Of a stretch of 64,000 nt of DNA, positions 1-15,000 are shown one piece after another. The first letter of the stretch is position 1; every line of letters begins with the position of its first letter. This DNA is from Beroe ovata (lineage: Eukaryota; Ctenophora; Nuda; Beroida; Beroidae). The translations under genes were made by a program, and so were the position numbers. The notes under the pieces are model-generated. The model searched no databases. It saw nothing but the letters and a program-made list of their open reading frames with translations, and was not told the origin of the DNA. The DNA lies in the NCBI GenBank assembly GCA_946803715.1, contig CAMPET010000064.1:159791-223790 (forward strand). Reading direction: 5' to 3'.

Positions 1-6
1 CATACA

Positions 7-38
<32 letters not shown>
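1..38. repeat. (CA)n microsatellite at the window edge
   Basis: Dinucleotide CA run with TA interruptions, directly 5' of the first visible cortactin exon. It probably lies in the upstream intron. Confidence 0.9.
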
Positions 39-39
<1 letters not shown>

Positions 40-60
40 TGATAATGAGACATTGTTCAG

Positions 61-3000
61 TGTGGGTGCTATACGCAGAGATGTGGTGGAAAAGCACGAG
101 CAAGGTGTCAAAGGTATGTCTCTCCCCGTAGCTAATCCCGGATATAACTGCCTCATATTGTTTTGTCACACTCTCTTACACCATATTAATAGCGGTGTGT
201 TAGGCAAATTTGGGAACAATGCCATGTTTTGACTTGCGAATTGCGTCTCATTACTATCAGTAGTTAATGGTTGAATGATAGAAACATATCTTTCAGAGCG
301 ATACGAAAAAGGGTATCCTTTTGTGATAAACTAAAATATGCTTACAGTAGATGAATATAAAAAGTGATTAAAGTCAGTGATATCATCATCGAGTGATTAA
401 TAATAAGCCGTTGTTAAAACTATTATGAACATCTTATGAACATCTTATCTGTCTTCCGTTGCTCAAGTCAGAATAATTGATATGACTATTTTTACTAGTA
501 TCTTCTCTCTGCAGTCAGCAATTAGAATTCACTGGAGATAAGCTTTTCTTCTTGTTCCTATCGAAGGCTTTATTCACCATACAGACAGTCAATAATGTCG
601 GTTTCTTCTCTAACAAGTGCATCTTCTTCATGTTGAATGAGACTGCCCTCTCGACAGCCGCCGCCTCCTCTGGGAGGGGGGTACCAGGGTCAGGAGTTGC
701 AAAACGTGGCGACCGGTGAGGCTTCCTGAAACTCGTCTGATAGGTGGAATGGGCTACATCGCTGTGGTAATTCGACATGAAGCCTCTCTCCTTATCCTTG
801 ATACCCTTGAGTGCTTCCTTAGTGCGGGGGTGAAGACAGAAGTAGATGATAGGGTTGATGAGACTGTTGGAGTAGTAGACTGTGACAGTCAGAATCATTG
901 AGTAGACGTAGTTCATGGGAATGTCAAATAGACTGCTCAATCCAGCTGGTAGGAATGCTATCATACTCGATATGATGATACCACTACACGTTAGGAAGAA
1001 TCGTTTGCACTTCACACCGTTCCGATGGATAAAGAACAGCATGACCAGGTAGAGAAGGGGTATGAGAATGAGGGGGATCAGCACCCCTACAATAAACACG
1101 ATGTTAGATTCCAGCTCATCATCGCTTACACATCGGTGATACTTTGGGTTGTAGTTCATCTGGGGGTTATTACGGTGAATATTACAATCATTATAGGGAC
1201 TTGCAATACTTAGAAGATTGGTGTATACTTAGAAGATTGGTGTATATTAGAAGATAGGTGTATACTTAGAAGATAGGTGTATACTTAGAAGATAGGTGTA
1301 TATTACCTTCTTGTGTCCTGTCAAATAAGTGATGACGTCATAGAACAAGACCATGACGGGGAAGATCCACATGGCCCCGACAAGGATAATGGTTCGTGTT
1401 TTAGTGATGAGATATCGGTGTCTGAGCGGTAGTGCAATCGCCAGGAACCGGTCTATAGTAAGTGGGAGGAGGACAAGCATGCATTCTGACCTGGGTGAGA
1501 AGTGAGGCTGTGGAACTCCAGCCTTATTGGATACTACTGTGTCTTGATACGACATGGATGCAGTTTAACCAAATCTGTTGTTACCTATCATACTCACGTG
1601 ACAACATTCATCATTATAGCGTAGATAGCACAGAAGCTGTTCACCTCTGTCTGGCTGCCAGGCTTCAGAAAGAGGGGAGTTACGATCCCGAGACCTCTAA
1701 ATAGCCCCACAATTGCCATCAGGAAATCACACACCGATACATTAGCGATGAAAATTTTCTGAAAATGGTGGTTATGAGGAATTGATGAATGAACAAGGTG
1801 AGAATTGGTGGCAGATGATGATACAAATACCTGAAGACTGTTCATGTAGACAAAGTGTCGGAGGAAAATCAGTTCAACGACGTTGAGAATCAGCCCTAGG
1901 AGTGACATCCCCGTCAGAAATCCACCCTGGCGATGAGTGTTTACCTTCAACTCTTGTTTAAATTATGATATCGGAATTAAGTCTTTGCAAAATTTCCCAA
2001 TTTAGGTCAAGCAATCAATGAAGAGCAAAACATAGAATATTCGAGAAACTTACGTTAACATGATCGAAGGTACAAGAGGAGTTTGTACCGCTCCCTAAGC
2101 AGGTGTGGTTTTTAATCACGTACACCATTTCCTATGAGTTGATGTTTTTGTAAAGGAGCATCTAAAAACAACGGCCGAAAATAAAGACATTGAGTTGTGT
2201 TCGAGCAAATGTCACACCCACTTGAATATAGTTATCACACTAGCACACGTACCTATCGAATTCCATTCAATTGAAGAATATTACATAATGAGTCGAGATT
2301 GATTCAGAACGATAATTATAACACTCCTTCGTGCTACAAGAACCACACCGGTCTTATGAAGGTCATTAATGAAACTTACTCTATTAAGTGGGTACCTTCA
2401 ATTATTATGATGTAAGTTGAAGAGATTGCTGGCCCTTATTCATAACACCTGTTTCGTACATGTGGGGAGTGTATTGAAATCAAGCAACTTCATGAGGTCT
2501 TGATTGCTTCTCCCAAGGTTATTAAAAAGTTAAAAGGAGCGCTTATCACTTATCTCAACTCATAATTCCGACCTTTTCAATATTCTAATTAAACCTACTA
2601 TTGTCTAATTTTGCTGTCTTACTATCACTGTTTATGGATGAAAGGGAAGGCAAATGATTCATCATGATGAATGCTTCACACGAGGAATGAGAAAGTGAGG
2701 AGTCAGGAGCGAGATCTATCATAGGATTGATGCTTTGTCAACATCAAATGATGATGCTGCCCAATCAGTCATCACGAAACCTAGATGATGAGCAACTGTT
2801 ATCTAAATTGTAAAATAGCAGAAGGAATGTGTTATCAACAAACATTAATAAGCTTTCATGAAGTGGCTCAGTGCATTATAATGCGAGGAATTCACTATTC
2901 AGGTCAGCAAACCTATAAACCTATCGCAAGTCACTAAGGGGCGTGAGTGATTTTTGATTCTACGGTTTAGTGTTGACATCTACTATTCGACAAATTACAC

Positions 3001-6000
3001 GGTGCGAAATTCTATCACCCTCACGAGTCACTGTGCATTGCGACTTGTGAATTAAGAAGTAGAATTCATCAGAATGCCCGGTTTCTCTTTCAGACATGGA
3101 GAAATATTATGATATTTAGATACAGTTTCGTAACATACTAGAACGTGGCGTAGATACCTAGTACTTCTCGTAGGTTGGATATCGTTGGGAGCTAGACCTT
3201 TTAGAATCTTCCATACCTGGTATCTTTCTTGGCGTTTCTGGATTGACAAGAGGTCTAATAACTTGAGACATTCTCAGTACCTGAGTCCTTTGCAACGGAG
3301 ATGCTACGTGTAAAGGCTCTTTGGAGTGTTTCTAGCCTTGGGACATCATTCATTAACGATGGGTTCCATACTGGGCAGCAGTATTCCAGTCTGCTACGGA
3401 AAATGGACTTATTAAAGAGTATCAGCTGCCATTAGGTATCTCCCCGTTATCTGTCTTTAAGCGCTCTTATAGTCACAAGAGCGCTTATTGGTTAAATGTT
3501 AAGAAGATTGTGTGATTTCCACATCTAGTGGAAGTAGCATTTCGATAAGTAAAGGTACCGTCGCGTATATAATAAAAGTTATCAAGATGAGTCAATGTAT
3601 TCTTCCTTAATTCTGACTAAATATTAACAGACCAAAAGCATCAGAAGGATACGGAGGCAAATTTGGAGTCCAGAAAGAAAGAATGGACAAGGTAGAATTT
3701 ATCTTATAATTCATCTTCTGAGTTCTCAATTGTTTCTTTACATTAATTATAAGTTAAACTTATCGAACTAAGACTGTGAACTAATATAAGTAGTAAGTAT
3801 ACGAACAGCAATCGGAACAGCAATTGAGTAATTGATGCAAAGCCAAGGTAGTTGTAGGCTATTATAGCACCTAAATACATTTGGTCAGCCAGCGATGTGC
3901 TCTATGGTTTCATGCGCTTATAACAGGAGATTTATTGATGAGTGCAAATAAGATTAGAGATAGGTCACAGCCCCACAGTCGCGGGAAATGTGAATGTGGA
4001 TTGTTCCAGATGGCAAATTGAGAACAGTAAAAAACCAATTACTTACAGATAATGTAGAACCTCACCCTTTACAACTCGACACACCGTTAAAAATCTTAAG
4101 TAATTGTAGAATCGATTTGATAATTCTATTCTGAAGTGCTTTGTGCTGCACGATAAGTAATTGTAATGAGGAAAGAGAAGCGTATCACTCACGCTAACTG
4201 TCGCATTGATACCCCATCTTGGATTTATTATACGCTGCAATAATTTAGCACTTTTACTGTGAATCCTACCTGATATCCCACCTGTGTAAATAGCACCCGC
4301 CTGGTAGCACCTGTCGAACTTGTTCACGTGTCATCTACTTCATCTGTCCCATTGTGGTCGGTGGTCACGTGCAAGAAATCCATATTTGTTCAAATCACGG
4401 CAGCAGCAACACTGATATCGATGCAGATTGTAGGCACGTATTTGTCTGTCATCGCCTAACTATTCACGTTTTCAAATTGAATACTACAAAATTGATTGTG
4501 GGTACCTATAACTGTTCGTACTCTCGCACTACTATACTTATATACATATAACATGTAACAATGAAATGACAAAATACGATGATGTCATAGTTCACGCGTC
4601 CACTAGACAAAGTCTATTTATACAACACGGTTCTCCTCTATATCTTCCCAGCAACGAGCTCCCAGAAAGCGATGAGACAAGTTGATTATTACGTCACTTT
4701 ATTATAAACGGTACTGTGATGAAGGGAACCGCCAAAATAAACCGCATCTATCATTCCTTAGGTAGGTACCTACCGTTTCTCTAATGATGTAATTGAGGCA
4801 AAATTGATGTTGCTGAATCTGGACTCCAGTGAAAGCCCAGACTCATTATTATGTCTCGATAGGTACAGTATTAGGTACCAAAGTTTATATGATGGATGAT
4901 ATTTATGCAAAATTGTCAACTATGAGGGTAAGAGCTAGATAATAACATGCTACCTAATAACTGGGCATGAAACAACAGGAACCTAAGAGTGCGTCCGCGT
5001 TGGTTCGGGTTATGACAATGCCATGTCAATGATAAACTGTGACGTTATCTCCGAATATTAGTGGTGTATTGGTGAGGGCACCGGACATTCGATCGAGAGA
5101 TCGCAAGTACGAATCCTGTCCAGTGCACTACTCACTACTCAGATAAGGGCGAGAAATTTAACTCAAGCCTATGCAGGCGCAGCCCACCAGTTCACTCAGC
5201 CAACCTTACAGAAAACTGTGTGGGAGGATTAAATGAGGAGCTACCCATTGCAGCGAAGTCTGGGCGAAAAAAGCACGGAATTATCTTTTTAACCGCCTCT
5301 GGCTTGTTTACTTGTATCCTTCAATTCCTGTCATTGGCTGCACAGCTGTTGGAATAGAAATAAAACCCTGTAGATAATCTCTATTATAATATTCGAAGAG
5401 GTGTCCACTGTCCATTGATAAGTGATAACAGGACGTTTTCAGAGTGCACTGAGTTTCGATCATCAGACAGAGTTGAGTAAGCATACATCGCAAACAGACG
5501 CTGCTAAGGGATTCGGCGGCAAACACGGTGTTCAGAAGGACAGAATGGATAAGGTTTCTTCATCATAATTAGTTGATCTTAAAACTCAGCACAAGATGAA
5601 CTTTACTGAGAGCATAGATTGTAGTGTAGATACCTACCAAATTAAAATAACCAAAGCAAACTGAAGTAACTTGGTCGCTTAGATGAATATTTGATCCTTT
5701 GTTTACAACTTCTACCTTCTTACCTATTATCTTACCGTATTGCGTTATCTTTGTTTCCACTTTCCTCCTTATATAACAGAAAATCTGCAGAGTTCTGTTG
5801 GGTTCGAACATCAAGAAGAACTGAGCAAACACACCTCCCAAACTGACGCAAGTCAGGGTTTTGGTGGGAAATTTGGTGTACAGCATGACAGAAAGGATAA
5901 GGTGAGTTTGACGATTGGCACTGTAAACTACTGGCAGTTATGATATGGGAAAGAGGTATCAGCTGTTCAACTTCATATCTAACGTGGATGAAGATATGTA

Positions 6001-9000
6001 ATATGTATGATATAGAAACGTTGTCTAAGCGGCCAAGGTAACTTGAACACGGAGGATATAGTGGTTCACCATTCTCTTGCAAATAGGGTCCTTTGTTCTT
6101 AGTCAGTTGGTAGAGGACGATATGCATAACAATGAAGGGTCGTTTAGTACATTCTGCTGGGTACTTGTGAACCCACGCACTATCATATCACGGGAATGAC
6201 ATAACTACCCAGTTGGTCTAATGGCACAATGGATTTTGTTCGTGTGAAATCTCTACAACCCAATAAGTGTTTATACTTCCTGTTGGTACTAGATAATGGT
6301 CAATATTGATTGCTCAAATTAAATTGCTGAGGCTGTGCTAAAGCATCAAATAACGGTCTATAACTTTGAGACGTGCTGTTATCGTATTCTCTTGATAAAA
6401 GGATCCCAAGGCTAGAATTTCAAGACCGCACAGTTGTGGCAACAAGATTGTCTCATTATTAACAACTAACCTGTAACCAGTAACTACTAATCAGTAACAC
6501 AATGAATAGGTACCATTACTCAACTCTGCCTTTTTTTCTTGTCGCTATGGAAACAACGGGTATTTTTCAGAGTGCAGTGGGTTTCGAGCATCAGGCAGCC
6601 CTCAGTAAACACGGCTCACAAACTGACGCTGCCAAAGGATTCGGAGGAAAGTTTGGCGTTCAACAAGATAGAAAAGATAAGGTATTCTTGATCATGGATG
6701 TTAGACATTGGATTCGTAGTACTAATTCTTGGTTCAGTCGAATGCAATGAATCAGTAGGTAGTCACTGGTCAGTTCATCGGTAGGAAGTCAATTCTATTT
6801 GGAACGATTGTTCATGAACAATGCGTATATCACAAATAGAATGAGTTAGGAGGAACCAAGGGAAAAAAGAAGCCTTCACTTCAATGTATGCACCACTCTT
6901 CGAATCTCATTAGTGATGCGCGTAGCACGTGACAGACGCAATGAGTATGAATAAATGGTCTAACTCATGAGAGTAGTGATGATATCTTGAGGATGGTTTC
7001 AGAGAATATCATCCTCTGACACCATTTTGACTGCGATCTAGCCACCTCTGACCTCAACAACGAACAATGGTATAAATTGCACGCGATTGGACAATCACCT
7101 GTGCAGTTCCCGGTAAAATGGTCTGATAAAATGGTCTCCGAGCATACCGATAAGGCAAAGAAAAAGGTTATGGAGTACACGAATCTAGACCAATGATTAA
7201 TTCCTCAGAACAAGTCGTAGTGAACAGGTGATTAAACTTTTTCCAGTGCCGGCCTTGCTTCACCTGAACACTCACGTTCGAACTTCTGAAGCCATAATGT
7301 TAAACCTACATATTTGCTCACATAACTTCACTATAGTCAAGAGGGTTGGTCAAGCAAAAAATGTAAAAATCTTTGGATAGAGCGGACATGCTGATATTTG
7401 AATAGTTGAATGCCGATGGAATATTGGATGGTTTTCTTTATCAATAAAAGGTGTGTTTAACAAAGATGCTCAACTAACAAATAAAAACCACCTAACCTAC
7501 AGTTCCACTAACTTTGTCTGATTTTAAAGTGTAAGTCATGCGATGCAAAGTACATACTGGTGAAAAGACTTGTGAAGGAACTGCTTGGTTTGAAAAGCAG
7601 TACAAAGTTGTCGATATTTAACCATGTTGTCAGCCTTTGATACGTTAATCGAGTTATGATGTCAGAATGTATTAAAGGATAATCCAAGTTACTCGACACC
7701 TATTGGTTCATAAAAGTTGAATATGCTGCTTTTTGATAACAAAGCATTAGGTAAGTATCTAAGTATTTAGGCAGTAACCTATTAGGTGGGCAATGCCTAG
7801 TAGGCATGCTATCAAGGTACACTCATCCAGTCCTGGTCGTTGACAAGTCAATACTTACAGTACTCATATGTTGGTACAGTAACAAACCAGAAAAAGTTGG
7901 AAATTGAAAGTAAAACTAGGCCAAATGACCGCTGAACGGTCTCTTGACCTACTTGAACAAATGGCCTAAACAGCAGTTTTAGGCGTTAGGCCAAATGTCC
8001 AGTTAGGCCAAATGACCTAGAATCAGTTGGCACAGATTAGGGTGAGTGGTATAGGCACCAGACTTTCGATCAAAAGATTGCAGGTTCGATGTCGGGCCGG
8101 CACACTAGTCAGCTAAGGGTGAGAGATTGAACTCATGCCTATGCAGCCCGACTGTACAGGAAACTGTGTGCGATGGTTATAAATGAGGAGCTGCCATTGC
8201 AGCGAAGTCTCGGGCTAATGAAAGAATAAAGCATAGATTACTCTTCCTTAACCGTCACTGGCTAGATTACTTGAATTAATTGGCTGTACAGCTGTTGGAA
8301 AAGGGGTAAAACCTTTCTAGATAAAAAAAGTTAGCATGGATATTTGACATTTACTCCGGGTACAACTTGATCATCGATTAGGTAGGTACGTCTATCATGA
8401 ATCATTCCATGCTGATTGATGTTTCTGGTGATATTGATGGGAGCTTGTTTCAGACTCACCGCCACAACCTTTGTCCTTGTAAGCAAACTTGCAAACATGA
8501 TTCTGTGAGGCAATATTAACTAACAGCTGTTCATGTTGCAATATAGTTGTAGATAATTGATACCTACTTCCCTCATCTCCATTGGACACCTCATAGATTG
8601 TTGATCGGTGGGTTTTGGCGCCAGAGCGGTGACACAGGTTAAGCTAACACCTCATAGAGCTCTTATAATACGTTTTATCCTCACTCAATGCTTACTGAGT
8701 ATTGTTTGATTCTTGTTTCTGTTTCCGGCCTGTCCTCATTCCTTGAACACGCCCCTTATACCACGACTTTGCCGTACTGCTCATTTTCTTCCTGCACCTT
8801 CGCACGAATATTTTCGAAACTTTAGTGATTTGTCCATTTTTCTCTCCATTTAAGCATTTATTAAGTATTTGCTGTAACTACCCAATCCGCCTAGCAAAGA
8901 AGCAGCACGTTGGATTGGTAAGCTTATGTGGGTTTATCACCTTGTTGTGGTCTGGGCTGCATTTGGGACGTGTTCCTTTGCTGAGGACGATCAGGAATGG

Positions 9001-12000
9001 CCAGAGTGTCCGAGTGTAGCAGTTGACAGAGAATCTTCTAATCCCACTTGCGATCCATGTTCACCTAATGTCTATACTGTGTATGACAACCCTCAAAACG
9101 CAAAGATTTTTACAAAGATGGGCGATGAAGTGAAGAATTCCAACCTAAAGGGCTGGTATAGATTCCAGGTAGGAACAGGACGGATGTTAGAAAAGTGCCC
9201 TCAGAAATACAGCTGTTCCTCCAACAACCCAATCTGGTTCAATGGTAATCACCCTGCAGTCGGTGATGGTATTGCTGATGGAGAGTATTGCTCTCACGAT
9301 GCCAGTGGCGATTGCTGCAAGGTCAGCAAACCGGCCCGTGTCAAAAACTGCGGGGATTACTTTGTCTATCTGTTGAACTCGCCATACACCAGCGCTGGAG
9401 CATATTGTGTAGAGCCACTGACGTTCCCCGATGTTTGTGGTAATGAGGATATGTTTGAATTAGTTGAGGATACCACGCCTCGAGGAGAGCTGCTCACGAA
9501 GACGTCTTCTACCTCAGAGCCTTTGAGATCTGGATCAGGTAACACTGATAAATGGTTCACTTTCACGAGTGGAAAAGGGACAATAAAAAGGTCGTGTCCA
9601 GGGATCCATCACTGTGGGTTTCGATATCCCATGTGGATAGATGATGATTATCCAGTTGAGGAAGGTAAAATCTTGATGACTGTAGCTCACGCTTCTACCA
9701 CAGCCTCCAACATCTGCTCTATCACAAGTTCATCTGCCGTTTACATTGTTAAGTGTGGCGACAAATACTACCACAAGTTGCAAAGCACATCTGGATTGAG
9801 TACGTACGCTGCATATTGTGTAGATGAGGACATTGGAGACATTTGCAGTAAAGCTTTTACTCTTGTTGAAGACTGGCGTGGGACAACAATTGACAAGGCT
9901 CGTGACCACTGTGATACAAACGGGCTCCAGAGTTTTGACTCCTGGTATCGAATTGGAGTGTACAATAGGAAAATGCCAGACGCCTGTGTGGCTCCTGAAA
10001 GATGCGGAGCTGACCATGGCTACTATGTGGGAGGGAATGGTGGCCATCCTGCACCAGAAGACGGTATTGTCGGACGGAGTTTCTACTATTCTTCATCTAC
10101 TAACTGTGAAGCCAGTTCTATCCAGGGATACATACTCAACTGTGGAGATGATGAAAACGGAGACGATTTTATATACAATTGGGAAAAACCTCCTGCTTGT
10201 TCGAGTGGTGATGTGGCATTTTGTGCCGAGGAAGACCCCTGTTCCAGTTCCGTGTACAGGAAGATGTCTGAGCAAGGCAGGGCAGGGAGATCCGTATCAA
10301 ATGAGAAGATCAATGACATAGACATTGAGCACGGATGGTACCGGTTTACTGAAGGAGAGGGAATAATGGCCAAGTCTCCTGTTCTTCCAGGTCACACTGG
10401 AATAACGTACCCTGGATGGTTTGATGGGGTTTACCCCCTGGAGGAGGGACAAGAGTCCACAGGTAGGGCTTGCTTCACATACAATGCTGACACATGCTAT
10501 AGTCCACTTCCTGTTACTGTTAGGAACTGTCGCAACTTCCATGTATATCACCTCCGGACCACGCCCTCCGACTATGGATATGCTTATGAGGAAGATGTAT
10601 GTTCGGAAGAGTCCAAGACCTTGAGCGGAGATTGGAGGTTGCAGTATAATGTGGGAGCCGTGGCAGGAGAGGATTCTACATTAGAGCCAGGTTGGTACGA
10701 GGTTAAGCTGGGGTTGAGACAGATTGCATCAACCCCCACCCTGTTTAAACATGGCGGAAGTTCTCGCTATCCCGGTTACATGGAGGGAATGCATCCAACA
10801 GAAGAAGAAGGAATCGTTGAAAGAACTGTTTACTTCACCAAAAGTGAAACATCTCCGAAAGGTGCCAGCAAAAAGATATACATTAGAAATTGTGGATCAA
10901 AATACCTTTACTACCTTCAACAACTTTCATCAGGACTTTTCTATGCTATTGGACAGGAACTCTGCCAAGAGGGAAGTTATGAAGAGGTTGATCAACCCCA
11001 CCGACTCTATTCAAACCCTTCCACTTCCAATAAAGATAGAAATAACGATAACAAGTTCTTCCATACTTTCACCGGGTGGTACCGTTTTATGAATGGTAAT
11101 GGTCGAATTGCAGAATGGCCAAAGATTCAAGAGAACTGGAGAGGTGGATTTAGATACGGCTACCAGTTTCCTGAGGGCTCCCACTCTGCTGTAGCCAACC
11201 TTAGGGACATTTCAGAGCCCATCCCTTTGATCCAGTGGAGGTCTGATTCTCAACAACAATACACGGATCACCCATGGTCTGTGGCTATCGCAAATTGCGG
11301 TGCATACTTCATTTACAAAATTCCTCCACACCACTCTTCTTACGACCAATCTGGTCTCGTTATCGAGGATGAGGAGGATACTGTGTGTGAGCCGTCAAGA
11401 TATAGTGAAACTTCAGACAGAAATCGTCTTGTATCGTCGACAAGCACGGATACTGGATCATCTGATGCCACGTTGGAAGAGGGATGGTATCGACTTTTTT
11501 CAGGATTGGGCTACATGCCAACCTCAATATTCATTGGGACTCAATGCTCATCAACTTATCATGGTCACCTCAAAAACTCTCATCCTACAAGAGAAGAAGG
11601 AATAGTTGAAAATGAGGTTGAGTTCCGAAGTACTTCGACCAGTGTGCAAAGTCGCACTAAGATTTGGGTGAAAGCTTGTGATGGATTTTATCTATACCGT
11701 CTTTTCCCTGCTCCTGGAAGCACTTACCGATACTGTGAAGCAACAGCTGGATGTGCAAATGCCCGAGAGCTAGAGGGGATATGGAGGGTGAACAGTCGAC
11801 GGATTGCATCTGGTAAACACGAGAGTAGTAATTTCGGGAATGACGGCTGGGTATATTTCACACAGGGACTTGGCAGAGTGCCAGAATCTCCACCACCACT
11901 CAATGTCGGAGGCTGTAAGTGGAGTGGTTACATAGACTCTCACCCTACACAAGAAGAAGGTGCTGTTCCGAGAATTATGAAGTTCTCTGGTGTCGAAACA

Positions 12001-15000
12001 AAACAACCAATTGAGGTAGAGAACTGTGGAGATGGAAGGTACGTGTACTTCCTAACAAAAAGTATCACAAACGATTACTGCTATGTGGCAGACTCGGATG
12101 TGTGTTCCGAAGATGTGTACAGTGAAGTTTCTGATGTTAGGAGATTACACTATTCTCACAGACACGGCACTGCGCACACAAGATTTGATCTAGATAACAA
12201 ATTAGTGGGCTGGTTTAGGTATACTGTTGGTCTCGGTAGAATGATGGAGGAGCCTCCAGCGCTAACTGGTATGTGCACAACTGAATACCAGGGCTGGATG
12301 AATGGCAAACATCCATCTGTGGGAGAAGGTACCGTCTCCAGACAAATTTGCTGGCGGTATAATGGGGAAGACTGTTCTTCATCGAACGAAATATCTGTGA
12401 AAAACTGTGGCGATTTCTATGTCTATGGCATGGCCCAGCCGCCGCCCAATAACCAATATGGACATTGTATTGAGCAAGATAAGACAGGAGTGTGTGAGAG
12501 TGCCACAAAGTTGAATAATCCTAAGCGAGGCATGTTGACACCAACAGTGGAGTATGTAAATGATCAGCTAACAATCACAGAGCCAGGGTATTACCGCTTT
12601 ATGAGTGGACTTGGCCGACTAACAGCATTTGAGGTTACTGAGGAGAACTGCGGGGGACAGAAAAAGATGCTCATTAGGGAGATCTTGGAGAAGGATAAAA
12701 AGAACGGGGATGCGCGTTTCAAACTCCAACAATTCACGACGAGTTTCACAGGGACAGAGTATGAGAATATTGGTCTACAGTGTGACGGTTACTGGGTCTA
12801 TAGGTTGGATTACATTGATGTTGACAAACTTTCCTACTGTGTTGAAGAGGATGTTTGTAAGAGTAATGATATAAAGTTTGTGTATAGTACAAATTACTTG
12901 CAGTGGCTCAAAGAGACAACAGAAAACGAATGGGATGTATTGAGCACAGGCTGGTATGAAGTGAAGGTTGGGAACAGGAAGCTGGCTTATTCACCGTCAG
13001 ACCTTAATGATTGCTCTGCCAAGTACCCAGGTTACATTGCAACTGACCCACCCTCGCTAAGTGATGGAATAGTACCTGGACAAGTGTGCTACCGGACTCA
13101 AGATGGAGCAGAACCATCAACATGCCGAGCTATTTCTTTGAAGATGTGTCCAGATAAAGAGCTATACTACCTCAAGAAGTCTCCCGGTACCGATTATGCA
13201 ATTTGTGTGGAGACTGATGTTTGTACCCATGTAGAAGGGATCCCCCTTGATGACAGCTGGAGACTTACAGGGACCCCTGTGGATAGTAAAGGCTCCGACA
13301 AATTCACAGTCGGCTGGTACAAGGTTACAATTGGGAACGAGAGACTGGCTCTTTCTAGGGAGGAGGCTCAGTGTGGGACAAAGAGCCCTGGTTGGCTCCA
13401 ACTTGACAGGCACCCACTCGCAATAGAGGGAACAGTGAACACACAAGTGTGTTATGATACAGGAAATGAACAACCAAGCAACTGCAAAAACGCACAGGTT
13501 GTGAACTGCGGAAGTCATTACCTCTATCATTTGGTACCTGGTAAAGCAGACAGTGGGGTTTGTATTTCTAGTAGCGAAGATGTGATGTGTCATGAATACA
13601 CTGAGTTAAATGAGAACTGGAGAAGCTCGGAGTACAGTGCAACGACAACCGATCATGATACCTCTTTAGAGCCAGGCTGGTACAGATTCACAACGGGACT
13701 TGGACGAATGCCAACAGTCTGTGGCGAATACATGCATGGTGGAGGGCATTACCCAGCTTGGGCAAGTGGCATAGACGAAATGCCAGAACCAGAACATGGT
13801 GTTGTTAACTTTAACATATACTGGAGACATGTTACAAATTGCAAATGGTTAACTGCCAGAGGTTATATCAGGAACTGTGGACTTTACTCAGTTTACTGGT
13901 TACCAAGGCAATCCCAAGGGTTAACAACATATACTACTGAAGCGGATTCCTGCTCTGCCGACCAATACACAGAATTGGATGAGGAGAGGAGATTGGCATG
14001 GAAGCAGGCGACTGACCCTAAAAGTGACGATCAGCTCAAATCAGGGTGGTACCGGTTTATGAATGGACTCCAGAAAATAAACGAAGAGTGTCTTCCAGAT
14101 AACTATGGAGGCACCAGTCATCCAGGGTGGATGGATGGAGGGCACCCGACAGAGGTCAATGAAATAGTTGAACGAAAGGTCTTCTTCAGGAGTGGCGCAA
14201 ACTGTGCACAAGCCAGTAAAACTATCAAAGTCAAAAACTGTGGATCATTTTACTTGTATAGACTGGTTCCTACAGCAGTGAATTATGGTTACACGGTTAC
14301 ATCTAATGTTTGTGATTCAGATGTAAACACGTTCGAACAGGAAGACCGAAGTATCTTTTCTCGAGACCCTAACATGCTTAATGATAACGGTCTAGAAGAA
14401 GGATGGTATCAGTTTACTACCGGACATGGAGTTATGGCGAAGAATGCACCAATGAAGGGAGCATGCCGATCATCCACGCCAGCGTGGCTTAATGGGCAGG
14501 ACCCCACTGTTGGGGAGGGTTCTGTCACTCGGACACTTTGTGTTGCAAAGGATGCAACTGCGTGCAACTGGCAAAGTGAGATAAAAGTGAGGAATTGTGG
14601 TGATAACAAAATCCTGTACTATTTGTCATCTCCGCCTTACTCGACTGCAAGATACTGTGTTGAGGATAGCATGGACAAAGTCTGCAATAGTGCTCGAGGA
14701 ATCTCTGATACTTGGCGAGGAGCTAATACTCCCGGAACAGGACAAGCTGACTATAACATGGCCTCTGGTTGGATTAAATTCACGTCCCATGCTAAGAGGA
14801 TGGCAAACTTCCCAGTTCCACCCAGTTACTGTGGTTCTACTTATCCTCTTTACATGATGGGAAATCATGTTTCCAAGGGTCAGTGTGAGATGCGACAAAT
14901 TGTCAAAGTTCATTCATCGACTAACTGGAATTGGTTAGATGGGGAAATTTACGAGTGTCAATGCATAAATGGAGACTTCATCTATTACCACGACGCCAAT

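Noticed and set aside
5060..5130. Possible functional tRNA gene
   Set aside because: The tRNA-like head lacks a convincing acceptor stem and continues into a body shared with 8035-8325, so it is a SINE.
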